64,000 nt of DNA, taken from Leptidea sinapis. Taxonomy: Eukaryota; Arthropoda; Insecta; Lepidoptera; Pieridae. The notes under the pieces were generated by a model. That model was not told the DNA's origin, searched no databases, and saw only the letters and a list, made by a program, of their open reading frames with translations. The stretch is from contig NC_066286.1 in NCBI RefSeq assembly GCF_905404315.1, positions 5,277,501 through 5,341,500 on the forward strand. Direction: 5' to 3'. Position numbers and translations under genes: made by a program. This document shows positions 33,645 to 44,223 of this stretch, in pieces (the first letter of the stretch is position 1; each line of letters starts with the position of its first letter).

Positions 33645-33955
33645 TTGGAATTGTTAAAAAACGTTTGTGTGGGAAATGTTACTATAACATAAACGATTTT
33701 CTTAATGACACCACGGACTGGGACCTCAGGCTCTTTAATTATAAATGTTTATTGTACGATATCACATTGTAATCCATATTTTTTTTAAATGTTTTATTAA
33801 AATTTATTTAAAAAAAAAGCCCACTGAGTTTCTTGCGCCCATTCTTCTCAGGTCTTTCCCAGGCACTCTTTTTTGAATGGGTGGTAGTTTTTGACGTTCA
33901 ATAAGTGATTTTGAATCCTATTTTAAATTTAAATTTATCTGGTAACGTTATATAT
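33645..33955 (+). pseudogene. LINE-B1 C-terminus and 3' UTR
   Basis: I-V-K-K-R-L-C-G-K-C-Y-Y-N-I-N-D-F-L-N-D-T-T-D-W-D matches the tail of the 7.3 kb copy. It is followed by CTCAGGCTCTTTAATTATAA, TTCTTGCGCCCATTCTTCTC and GACGTTCAATAAGTGATTTT with an AAATTTAAATTT tail. Strongly 5'-truncated. Confidence 0.85.
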
Positions 33956-34260
33956 CGGGTGATTCGGGACTTAGGTGTTATTCTTGACTCAAAGCTATTG
34001 ACTATCATGTTGATCACACTGTAGGGAGGGCCTTTCAACAGTTAGGTATCATTCTGCGCCTTGATCGGCCATTCAGGCAGCAATTTACTCACAAAGTGAT
34101 TTATCACTCTTTCGTCCGCTGCATTCTCGAATTCGCAAGTGTAGTGTGGAATCCTCAGTACGCAGTATCGAAAAAGATCCAAATTAATTGTTGAAGTAAC
34201 TAGAATATCGCACTGGGCTCATTTTCGTTGACTACGAGACTGCCTCAACCCGACATCTTA
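33956..34260 (+). pseudogene. LINE-D reverse transcriptase thumb fragment
   Basis: Encodes V-I-R-D-L-G-V-I-L-D-S-K-L, D-H-T-V-G-R-A-F-Q-Q-L-G, then V-I-Y-H-S-F-V-R-C-I-L-E-F-A-S-V-V-W-N-P-Q-Y. This is the region downstream of the YADD motif in Jockey/CR1-like elements. Both neighbouring domains are missing. Confidence 0.7.
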
Positions 34261-34628
34261 TTCATGTATTAGAAGACATCGCAACTATTTGGACTCAAAA
34301 GTAAACTATTTGGTTGCCAGAACCTCCTTACTTTCAAAAAATTTCTTCTAAATATTCCCGTACAAATTATTATGTTAGAAACTCATGATATGTAAATCGT
34401 CCATGCAGTTATTAATTACAATAACACTCTTTGTGACGTAGATATACTTTATTTAACCTTAATTAGATATAAGAAGTTGGCAAAATTATATTTTGATTAG
34501 TTCACTGTTATATAATATATATAATTGTCAAAACAATGTCTTTACTCTTTATGCTTACATTTTTCTATTTTAATCAATAGTTTTGCCATCCCAAGATTGC
34601 TTAGCAGCCGTGTAAGTCGTGTGTATGT

Positions 34629-34860
34629 ACTCAGGATTCTTGAAAACCCCCAAAAATTCTGACCGGCACTGCAACTGCGCTCGTCACCTTGAGACATAAG
34701 ATGTTAAGTCTCATTTGCCCAGTAATTTCACTAGCTACGGCGCCCTTCCGGCCGAAACACAGTAATGCTTACACATTACTGCTTCCCAGCAGAAATAAGC
34801 GCTGCTGTGGTACCCATAATCTAACCGGCATCCTGTGCAAAGGAGCCTACCACTGTAACA
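34629..34860 (-). mobile_element. SINE-A copy 6
   Basis: Minus strand from GTGGTAGGCTCCTTTGCACA (right) through GGCGCCGTAGCTAGTGAAAT to TTCAAGAATCCTGAG at the left, where the tail is cut. Confidence 0.85.
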
Positions 34861-36100
34861 TCTGCTGTTATTGCTTTTCTGGATGTGAGAACTATAAAGA
34901 ATTTTGACCACTACTGGCCGAAGACATGTGAGCAACAGCCGACAAAAATTGTATGAAAATCCATATCTCTCGTGTTTTAGCAGCCAATGTAATTTAAAAG
35001 TGGAACGTTCTTTTATTCTGGAACATGGCAACCAAGGAGGTTACTTATCAAAGGTTTAATTTAAATTTCCAACTGGTTTGTAAATAGCATGAAAGAGAAA
35101 AGTATCATAATATACAATCCTTAGCATCGTTGATAAACTTACGTGTGTGTGCTATAGAAATGTATTATTCTATTAAATTATTTTTCTTTAAGGCTTTGAT
35201 ACGGCGTTCAAACTGGTGTAAGCTATAACAATGTTCGCTTGCAACTATCGTATAGAATCAATGATGTTCTATACGTATAAACAAATCACGTCGCATAAAA
35301 ACAAAGCTGAAGTATGGAACATGTCACAATGGACACCATAATTAGCTTCGATTCCTATATCAATACATTGCTGGATTTACTCCACATTCTTAAAATATTT
35401 TTGCTCAATAGGCAGCAATGTAAAACATTAATTCAATTTAGGTCATAATATAATGGTGAATTTAAAATCCGATTCTTTTATTATACCGATTTTATGACAT
35501 GGGTAAATCTTGCGGGTAGGTTAACATCGAATGCGGCTAATTCCTTGGTATTATGATGCTATAGGCTTCTTCCGCTTCATTCAAATCATCATTATTTAAC
35601 TTAGATTGCCTTATGATTCATTCATCAAGTCAAAGTTTCCTCTACGTAAATGAACAAAAAAGTACAGTGCGTTCATTAGCCGTGCCCTCTCCAAACACAT
35701 CTCTAACTGATATTGCGATCTGTTGCTGCTAAAAAAGTCAAACAATCCATTTTGTATATCTTAATGATGTTATATTTTCGGATTGAGGAGTGTTATTCCA
35801 AAGTAGTTAGTATTCCAAAAAATCAATCGACCCCTATTATGTTGTGTAAAACTTTATAAAAAGCTAATCATATGACATCGACAAAAATTTAAAAATGAAT
35901 GTTACATTTTCTTTAATTATTTGAAAGATCATTTTGTAGTAGTTTGATTCTTATAAATTCTTATTTTATAGTCTCGTGGCAGAATCGCATTTTTAGAGAG
36001 ACGCTGTTTTTTTTACAATGGCAAACTTAACCGAGTATAATGTTTAAATCTTTCACGATGTTTTATTTATTATACGCGCCACACTCACACACATTTTTTA
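34861..36100. other. AT-rich stretch, nothing recognised
   Basis: No supported feature. Confidence 0.5.
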
Positions 36101-36149
36101 ATGAGTGTTTTAGATATTTTTTAAACCTGTTAGTGAAACTCCCTGCACG

Positions 36150-36240
36150 TTACTTAAAATGCTGAGCGAAATCGCAATTGCGCTCGTCACTTTTAGAAAT
36201 AAGATGTTAAGCCTCATTAGCTCTGTAATTTCACTAAGTA
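36150..36240 (-). mobile_element. SINE-A copy 7, core fragment
   Basis: Only the AGTGAAATTACAGAG to GCAATTGCG core is recognisable, on the minus strand. Confidence 0.55.
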
Positions 36241-36367
36241 CTTTTAAACTGCTTATCGGGAGAAAAAGACGCCACTGCCAACGTATGCGATACGTGGACA
36301 AATGTTGAATTAACGAACATTGAAAATTTTTTGATGAAGGCGTTACTTTGCGGAAATCCATAATTAT

Positions 36368-36539
36368 CCAAATGATTTGAGTTTTCTTTAGTTTTAATTC
36401 GGCCAGTATTTTTGTCTTTAAACAATTCGATACGTGTTTCGACTCTACACAAGGCATCCTTAGCACGTGTTGACTCGCCAAAATCTGTCACGAGACTCTA
36501 TTGGCGGAATTAACACTAAAGAAAACTCAAATAATTTGG
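36368..36539. repeat. Inverted repeat, 37-base arms
   Basis: 36368-36404 and 36503-36539 are reverse complements at 34 of 37 positions (shared TTTGAGTTTTCTTTAG). The spacer is 98 bases. Possibly a small MITE; ends and target duplication are not clear. The string TTAACGAACATT appears just outside both arms, in direct orientation. Confidence 0.7.
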
Positions 36540-36899
36540 TTAACGAACATTATTTATTGCACTAAAAATATTAATTATAATTTTTACGTAGGGGCTATTC
36601 TGCTTAAGAGATTGTCGTTCGGCAAGTAACTGAGGGTGAGGTTAGCATGGTGACAGAGACACGGTTCAAATTGTAAAGCTGCGATTTAAACTTTGTACAC
36701 GAACCCTGTTGAACTTTGGAGAACTGTACCGCAACTTACTTATCTGGATCGGGAACTGTTGAGGCTCCATCTTTTATTTGTTAATACTTTAGTTCTTAAA
36801 GCAACTTGTGTCATATCAGTCTTAATATTGTCATAATTGTCAACATAAGTTGTTGCTAGTAGTGATTACAATCGATCATTCTGCCCAGCGACAAAACTA

Positions 36900-37080
36900 G
36901 AGATTAATTACCAATGCCAATGTAATGTAACGTAATCTCTAGCTCGTCAGCTAAGTCGTAACTACTGGTATGCCGATTTTGTTTAAATTTTTCAAAATTG
37001 GCATCTATTTTAGCCGTAACAGAGCGACCAGATCGAGGTGTATTTTTGACACCAAAATTCCTGGATTAGATCAATTTTGT
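36900..37080 (-). pseudogene. Mariner N-terminal fragment, different subfamily
   Basis: The minus strand encodes N-T-P-R-S-G-R-S-V-T-A-K-I-D, then Q-N-R-H, then S-S-Y-D-L-A-D-E-L. This P-R-S-G-R-P-V-T / S-S-Y-D-I-A order is the paired helix-turn-helix region of mauritiana/SETMAR-like mariner transposases, unlike the other mariners here. Nothing downstream is recognisable. Confidence 0.6.
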
Positions 37081-37456
37081 TCCAGATACTAACAGTGGAT
37101 TAGATACATTAAAGTCATAAACAGAACAAATACCAACACATCAAAATATATCCACATAATTTTAGGCTATAAGCACGAAGAAAATGACTGTAGGTACCTA
37201 TTGTATAAATGATACCTCTGTCGTGAGACATCCCCTCCCAACTTGGTGCGTGACATGGTGTTCGACTAGACTACAAAATGAATCTCATCGAACATACAGA
37301 CGCAATCACAAGTAGTGCAAACAAGCAATTGATATTTATTAATGAGCTTGTGTTTTATTTAACGATGTCGACTGCATTAAAATACTATACTTTACATATG
37401 TTCGAAGTTCAATAGAATACTATATTCATTGGTTCCCTGTTATAAAATACACTTCA

Positions 37457-37687
37457 TTTTTTTTATGAAATTAAGGGACAAGACGAGCAGGACGTTCAGC
37501 TGATGGTATTTTACACATTACTAGCCATCCCTGCGCATTACAATGCAGTGCCGCTCAGGATTCTTGAAAAACACACAAATTCTGAGCGGCAATAAAATAG
37601 CGCTCGTTAACCCGAGTCCTAAGATATTAAGTCTCATTTGCCCAATAATTTCACTAGCTACCGCGCACTTCAGACCAAAAAAAACAC
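37457..37687 (-). mobile_element. SINE-A copy 8, 5'-truncated
   Basis: Reversed poly(A) (TTTTTTTATGAAATTAAGGG), GACGAGCAGGACGTTCAGCT and the core up to CGCGCACTTCAGACC. The 5' third is missing. Confidence 0.85.
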
Positions 37688-37854
37688 TTTAGAAAATAGA
37701 AGAACACAATACGATATCGTTTAGCTTCACCACATAATATTAACGAATAAAGTACTGCAATGTACTACTTGCAAAGGGCAAAGGTATCATTTGCAATACC
37801 ACCGTATAAAACATTATTTCAAATACTAAATTTAAGAACTAATTCTGCTCGAAA

Positions 37855-38370
37855 CTCAGTTCTATGCCGTATTACGCACGTTCGTTCACGAAAATCGTCA
37901 CCTTTTTGCTCTTAATAGTGATTTTCGTAATTATAACACTAGAAATAAGGGATTGCTTATAACTAATTCTAGTAGGCTTCATAAGATACATAATAGCTTT
38001 AAGGGTATACACTTCTATAATAAAGTCCCAGCCACTGTTCAGGCATTATCTATAAATAAATTTAAGTGTTTTATAAAAAAATGGCTCTGTCGTAAACCCT
38101 ATTACTCCACTGCTGAATATCTAAATGATCGGACAGCCTGGGACTAGATTGTGATTATTTTATAGCGATAGAAATGACTGTACAATATTGTATATTTTTA
38201 ATTAAAAGAGCGCAAAAAAAGAATGCTAGGAGAGTTTCTTGCACCGCTTCTTCTCTCTCAGAGCGCCATTTGTTTCCGAAACGGTAGTAGTATCTAGTAG
38301 TTATTAGAAATGACATCAAAAATAATTCTAAAGGAATCAATTTTGAGAAAATAAATACATTTAATGCCAT
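37855..38370 (+). pseudogene. LINE-B2 C-terminus and 3' UTR
   Basis: After a weak N-T-R-N-K match, a 64-codon frame (37953-38147) reads S-S-R-L-H-K-I-H-N-S-F-K-G, F-Y-N-K-V-P, I-N-K-F-K-C-F-I-K-K-W-L-C-R-K-P-Y-Y-S-T and ends D-R-T-A-W-D-stop. The UTR has AGAGTTTCTTGCACCGCTTC, CAGAGCGCCATTTGTTTCCG and a tail of AATTTTGAGAAAATAAATAC. No upstream reverse transcriptase. Confidence 0.85.
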
Positions 38371-39390
38371 TTACGCAAACAAATCGTAATGACTATTCTA
38401 TCTTAGATCTATTTCATTTCTCACAATTTAAAACTAAAATCTAAATTAAATGTATACAGACACACTACACAGGAGAAGTTTTACCTTCTATTGTAATTTT
38501 AATAACACTTTTAGCCATATTATTAACTGCAAAAAAGATGTAAATACTACGTAATAAGAGGCGGGATTGCCTAAGTCAAAATTAAAATTTAGTTTAGTAT
38601 GAAATGTGCAGTGATTTATGTAAAGTAAGTGTGAAATAGTAGTAATTACAGTATGGCGATTGGCGACGAATTATAATCAGGCTAAGTTTCGGTGGGTTTC
38701 GGCTATCTCCGTTTCTTACAAGATTATAGTCGTCATGTGTCAATCTATCAATGGCTTCACGTTTCATGCAATGCTTTGAGTGGTCTTTATATTGCTATAA
38801 TGCAATCCAGTTTCCAAAGACATATTCCCTTTTTTATGCGTAATCTTTTAGTTTTTTAAAATATATTTTGTAAGATTATTACAATGCATCTACTTTTTAA
38901 TTAAACATCTGATGAGTTTATGGTACGGCAGTTATGACTCCATTCCTCTGGCAGACTAAAAGTGAAACTTGGCGATGCGTAGAGACGGCGCTTCATGTGA
39001 ACCGTACGACCGTTTGTCCTACCATAAAAATCCTTGATAAACAACGATTGATTTTATTCCTTTGCACTCATCTCTAGAATCTTTGGCGAGTAACTATAAA
39101 TTAAATCAGTTAAGCTAAATTGCGAAGTACAAGAATTACTTACAATCATTAATTTAATAAGTAAACTTTGAGTTTGCCTCTGTTAGAATTAAACACTTGC
39201 TCTAGAAAACCTCACAGGAGATTTGAACCAGGTCAATGTATTATTGGGGCACTCGTTTACTCGTTGGGCTTTTAATTATACAGGTTTCTGTGTTAAAACA
39301 CAGCACTACTTTATTTCATTGCATAGAAAATACAGTCGTTAGGGATGACCTAAAATTTTTCAATGGTTTTCGATTTAACTTAAATATAAT
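38371..39390. other. AT-rich stretch, nothing recognised
   Basis: No supported feature apart from a weak B-box-like GAGATTTGAACC near 39219. Confidence 0.5.
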
Positions 39391-39396
39391 ATATTA

Positions 39397-40228
39397 CATG
39401 GGGCACACTAAAAATTTTGCACTTCTAGCTAATCGGAACTATTTGATTTTCGAATGTTATATTTTTGAGAAACGTTGCAACCTTCTTAGTAATAAAAAAA
39501 AACAATAATTTGTCAATTGTCTTTTATCACACATCAAAGTCTACGTACGCAACGAAAATGGAATTACGTCGAAAAGATTTTAGAGCGATGATTTTTTATG
39601 ATTTTAAAAGTTCTCTCTCTCCGCTAGACTGTACCGCTTGGGAAATGTGTTTGGGAGAGAAGCACCTTGCTTGAGCACTATGAGGCGATAGTTTGCTGAA
39701 TATGAGAGAGGTCGGGTTTCTCTACATGACGAATTTCGTGAAGGGTGGCCGGCAACGAAAATAATGTGGCTACCGCTAAGCGGCTAGTTTAAGAAAACCC
39801 GCGGATTACCTATGAGATAATTCGAGGACTATTGGGGATTGGTATGAGCCAAATTCAGAAAAATTTTCACGAAGAATTGTAAGGTCAGAAACTTTGTTGT
39901 CGTTGGATCCCTCATGAACTGACAGCGGAGCAGAAGCCGACTCGCGTGGAATGGTGCTCACAGATGCTAATGAAGTACGACTACGGACATTCTTATGCTA
40001 TTTATGACATTGTCGCAGGAGACGAAACATGGATTTATTGTTTTCAACCCGAAAAAAAACAGCACCCTGTGATTTCTGTATTTTCCCCAAAATCAAAGAT
40101 TTGATGAGAGGTTTCACTTTTACCAATTCCGAATAGGCAGTGATAGCGTTCAATCAGCACGTAGACAACATGGCTTCGAATCTGTGGTCCTCCCGTTTTA
40201 AAAAATGGTACAATCGCATGAAAAAATG
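39397..40228 (+). pseudogene. Mariner M1, 5' terminal repeat plus decayed transposase
   Basis: The 5' end follows TA (39395-39396) with CATGGGGCACACTAAAAATT, matching the 3' end of mariner M2 at 61462 at 18 of the first 22 bases. The transposase begins at ATG 39558 (MELRRKDFRAMIFYDFKSS), then G-R-V-S-L-H-D-E-F-R-E-G, W-C-S-Q-M-type and Y-D-I-V-A-G-D-E-T-W-I-Y-C-F in other frames (first catalytic Asp region near 40020). It skips to A-F-N-Q-H-V-D-N-M-A-S and F-K-K-W. The middle with the second and third catalytic residues is deleted. The 3' end is replaced by LINE-B3 sequence. Confidence 0.85.
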
Positions 40229-40730
40229 TTTAAAATGTAAAAAAAAAATTGTACTGCAGAAAATAGCTGTTCGGGCAATTTATGGTATGGGACCAAGGGA
40301 GTCGCTTAGATTAAATTTAAAGATTTTAAAATTAGGACTGTTTCTAACCAATATATATAGGAAAATTAAGTATATTATGTTCATAAAAATGGCCACAAAT
40401 TTCAAAAGGTAAATGAGAAACATAATATTAATACTAGAAACAAAAATAAACTGTTAATGCCCACTTCTAGGCTAAGTAAATTCGACTAGTCATTTATTAA
40501 GTATTGAGAACATAATGAAAAGAAACAAAAATAAACTGTTAATGCCCACTTCTAGGCTAAGTAAATTCGACTAGTCATTTATTAAGTATTTAGAACATAA
40601 TGAAAATGTCCCTCAACAAGTTCAAAGCCTATATTAAACATAAACTTATAGAAAAATCGTATTACAATTTTAAGGACTATTTAGATGATAAGAAAGCTTG
40701 GGTATGAATTACTCTAAAAGATTTGAGCTT
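40229..40730 (+). pseudogene. LINE-B3 C-terminus with an 85-bp internal duplication
   Basis: V-L-Q-K-I-A-V-R-A-I-Y-G-M-G-P-R-E-S-L, later N-K-L-L-M-P-T-S-R-L-S-K-F-D, and the tail K-S-Y-Y-N-F-K-D-Y-L-D-D-K-K-A-W-V-stop near 40706. An 85-bp stretch (40436-40520) is repeated at once at 40521-40605. The duplication length is not a multiple of three and arose after the gene was dead or killed it. Confidence 0.8.
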
Positions 40731-40893
40731 TAATTACCCTTAATTAAATATAATAATATTTATAATTATGAATTATTATACTATAAGCAAAATGGTCAAA
40801 TTGTAAGTAGAGGTGTTTAGTGAGTATTGTTGAATATATCTACATGAACATTCTTTCTTTTGTTATTTGGTTAAGTTCTAGTGATATATATAA

Positions 40894-42145
40894 TCTATAT
40901 ATATAAAAGAAAGTCGTGTTAGTTACACTTTATATAACTCAAGAACGGCTTTACCGATACGGCTGAAAATTGGTGACTAGGTAACTTAGAGCCAGGAGAC
41001 GGACATAGGATATAATAAGTCATAAAATATCAAAAAAATTACGAAAAAATATTATTATAAAAAAAATATTTTCTGATACCTTTTGTATGGATTGACATTT
41101 TGATGACATCTCGAGAATAGAAAGAATTCAATAAAGTTTTTTGTTAGTTTCACACTACATAAGTTATAAAATACAACTGACAGTGCACGTCATGTTATTC
41201 AAGTTGACCGGTTGGTGTGTTTGTTTCCAGTTTCTATAAGCTTATTGTGCCGATATTATCATTAACAATGTCACGACCAAGACGATTAAATTATTCCCGA
41301 CAAAGAAGTAATGCAACTAGGATTCGAAATATGCGAATGAAAGGACTGAAGAAGAACAAGAAATGGCAGGTGAAAAGACGCCCGTAAAACGGATCGGCTG
41401 GCAATACGATATCGTCCAGTAAAACCTCTGAGATCAACAACTTATAGATAATTTTCGACGCACAAGAAGAAGTTTATGAAGTACTGATTTGAATCGAGCA
41501 GCGTTTCGATACGATTGCAGTACTTATACTGTACTGTACTGCTTACATACTAGCTTTCGCATTGGGCCGATGGACGTTGTTTGCGAGTATTCTGCGGAAA
41601 AACGCAAGAATTGTGCTGCCATGTTCTAGAAAACACTCAAAAATATAATGTTTGTTTCCAAATGACCTCATTTGGGGCAGACATCTACGAACGAGGATAT
41701 AATCCGACATTCCAGGTATTTATTTATTTACATACTTACACACAATACAGTAAAAGAATATACATACGTACTATACTATATATATAATTCTAAATTAGTG
41801 TTTATAAATCAGTAATACGGGTTTTGCCTTTGATATTGTAGATATAAGGACAGATTCACCATCGTATTGGATCACTGCAACCTCTCGAAGAGCTTAAATT
41901 TTTACAATTATACTTCATGGGCAACATGGACAAATAACTTGATCGATGTCAAGAGATCAATGCAGCAATGATAATAGCAATTCTTCAGATCTGCAGCAAC
42001 TACTTAATGAACATTTTGCATGACGAGTTAGCCCGCAAATCTTTAATTTCCGATCCGTCTCGCATTCGCCCTGACCATTCAAATCTTAAGGCCAATCCTT
42101 AAAAGTTTGTGCTATGAATCAAGACAATCCATTTCCGAAGTTCAA
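40894..42145 (+). mobile_element. Decayed autonomous Helitron (5' end and Rep/Hel N-terminal part)
   Basis: The 5' end is TCTATATATATAAAAGAAAG at 40894, preceded by A, followed by the leader CAAGAACGGCTTTACCGATA. A coding relic from 41268 to about 42070 matches the N-terminal part of insect Helitron Rep/Hel proteins. The element's own 3' end is lost: another Helitron begins at 42146. Confidence 0.8.
41268..42070 (+). pseudogene. Helitron Rep/Hel N-terminal relic with apparent intron
   Basis: Rep/Hel nicks and copies Helitron DNA by rolling circle. An ATG at 41268 opens a basic region (M-S-R-P-R-R-L-N-Y-S-R-Q-R-S, then A-T-R-I-R-N-M-R-M). Shifted frames then give I-G-P-M-D-V-V-C-E-Y (41550-41590), F-Q-M-T-S-F-G-A-D-I and N-P-T-F-Q up to 41715. 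The homologous sequence restarts at 41842 with G-Q-I-H-H-R-I-G-S-L-Q-P-L and F-L-Q-L-Y-F-M-G-N-M-D. Between them, 41716-41841 begins GT, ends TTTGATATTGTAG and is AT-rich, like a spliceosomal intron. Two stops are CAA or CAG to TAA-type changes. The catalytic HUH motifs and helicase are absent. Confidence 0.75.
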
Positions 42146-42343
42146 TCTATATATAAGAGATTTCCACGTATATAATCACCCATCACGATATCTCTGGAAC
42201 CACTAGAGCTAAAGACTTGAACTTTGGTAGGAATATTCTTTTCACCGAGTAGAGGTCAGCTAAGAATTTTCGGATTTTCCAAAATTCCATCCGCAAGAGT
42301 TTATTTTATTATGGACAGAACAACGTCTGTCAGGTCAGCTAGT
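42146..42343 (+). mobile_element. Short Helitron abutting the previous one
   Basis: Starts TCTATATATAAGAGATTTCC after an A and ends GTCAGGTCAGCTAGT at 42343, about 198 bp. Its leader (ATCACGATATCTCTGGAACC) differs from the 40.9 kb element, so it is a second family inserted into, or recombined with, the first. Confidence 0.75.
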
Positions 42344-42529
42344 ACCATATAAAATGCTCACAGAATACCTTTATTTATTTCCGGTGTGTGTGGATGATGC
42401 AGCTACTGTACTCAATAACTTTTGCTTTGTATTAATTTACATTTACTTTTTTGACTTACTCGTGTAACGCATTGACTATTTGACGTATGAGTATGTTTGT
42501 AAAGACATATTATATTGTAATTTAAATCA

Positions 42530-42700
42530 TTTATAAAACCATGAAAATGTAAAAGAGTGGCAATGAGTTTCTTGCTACTGCTTCTCAGTAGCCCTTTACG
42601 ATGTAGAGGTAGATTAAATAAGAAAAAATATTTTTTTGACATTCATAAGTGTGACCTACAATAACAAATAAAGTTATTTTGATTTGATTTGATTTGAAAA
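42530..42700 (+). mobile_element. LINE 3' UTR with TTTGA tail
   Basis: Contains GAGTTTCTTGCTACTGCTTC, then AATAACAAATAAAGTTATTT and a tail of GATTTGATTTGATTTGA. Same tail type as 29105-29300. No coding left. Confidence 0.65.
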
Positions 42701-43029
42701 AGAATTTACAAAATCGGTTCACCCAGTCGAAAATTCTGAGGTATCAAACATAAAAAAAAACACACCGAAGAATTGAGAACCTCCTCCTTTTTTTAAGTCG
42801 GTTAATAATTTAAAAGTCAATCTTACTAATCTTCCTATTTGTTAATGCATCTTTTGACTAATATTTAAACATAATTATCTAGCTCTACTAACCGGAACGC
42901 ACATAGCCTCCAGTGTACGAAATACCAGGAACTAAATAAACTAACTCATATAGCTAAGTAGCGAACTAAAATATTCATTAAACAGAAGCAGAATGTTTGT
43001 TACGAACATTATTATATATCAAACAATTG

Positions 43030-44090
43030 AATACACAATTCAATAATCGGTCTTGCTTTGCCATCATCCAATGTATTCCGGCGATCTTTACTCTGGTAAG
43101 TAAAATACGTATGTCCATCTGGCGGGGAGTCTACCAAGACTGCGTCTTCCGGTACGTGGTCGCCATTCAAGAACTTTACTGCCCCAACTACCATCTGTCC
43201 GTCGAACTATATGCCCTGCCCACTGCCATTTCAGTTTCGCAGTCATTTGGACTATGTCGGTTACTTTGGTTCTCCTACGGATCTCCTCAATTCAAATTCG
43301 ATCTCGCAAGGAAACTGCATAGCTCTCTCCATTGCCCTTTGAGCGACCATGAGCTTTCTCATCAGGCCCATAGTAAGCGATCCCGTCTGCGTACCGTAAT
43401 TCATCACTGGCAACACACACTGGTTGAAAACCTTCGTCTTCAGACACTGTGGTATTTGGGACGAGAAGATCTTACGGAGCTTCCCGAACGCTGCCCATCC
43501 GAGTTGGATTCGACGAATGACCTCTTTCGCGTAATTGGACCTGCCGAACTGGATTGTCCGAGGTACGTACTCGTCGACAATTTCGAGAGTAGAGTTCCCA
43601 ATTGTTATGGGAGTAGGTGCGACATGGACATTTGACATGATTTTCGTGTTATCTATGTTCATTTTGAGACCTTCTCCTTGGGAAGCTGTATAGGCCATCG
43701 AACATATGGCTTTAGTCTTAAATGGTCGCTGCCATGATAACGATATCGTCTGCGAATCAAATGTGAGTGATGTATTCACCGTTGATATAAATATCAAAAA
43801 AAATATATAAATATCAACGGTGAATGCATCATTTTAGTGCAGTCCGTTTTAGTGCAGAAACTTTAAGACATCTTCTTCCAACGCAGCAGTGAACAGCTTG
43901 GGCGATATGACATCCCTTGTCTGACTCCCCGCTGCAGTCGGATAGTCTTCGAGATCTCATCCTGGAGACGGACTGACATGGTGGTGTTTCCATACAAACA
44001 CTTGAACGCTTCGATAAATCGGTAATCAATGTGGCACCTCTGGAGAGACTGAAGTACCGCCCTGGAAATTAAAATTATTATGGGTCTCAA
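43030..44090 (-). pseudogene. RTE-type LINE, reverse transcriptase to C-terminus
   Basis: Minus-strand order: A-V-L-Q-S-L-Q-R-C-H-I-D-Y-R, L-Q-R-G-V-R-Q-G (motif B), F-A-D-D-I-V-I-M-A in a shifted frame (motif C), L-K-M-N-I-D-N-T-K-I-M-S-N-V, G-N-S-T-L-E-I-V-D-E-Y-V, R-R-I-Q-L-G-W-A-A-F-G-K-L and C-L-K-T-K-V-F-N-Q-C-V-L-P-V-M, down to the W-Q-W-A-G-H block in fragments. A 178-codon frame (43797-43261) is still open. A small inverted duplication at 43768-43831 sits just before motif C. Motif A is lost to the right of 44090. Confidence 0.9.
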
Positions 44091-44223
44091 ATCGACATAA
44101 AAACTATTCGTTCTCTCAAGTTAGGCTAAACTGCACTCCATGAAGTAATATCCCAGTTATAGAAGTTCATTAGTATATGAGTTCACTGGAAACAAACATC
44201 AGGACACTGGATTTATATTAAAT

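Noticed and set aside
42997..43635. 212-codon plus-strand open frame, the longest in the window
   Set aside because: It is antisense to the RTE reverse transcriptase, whose motifs read clearly on the minus strand.
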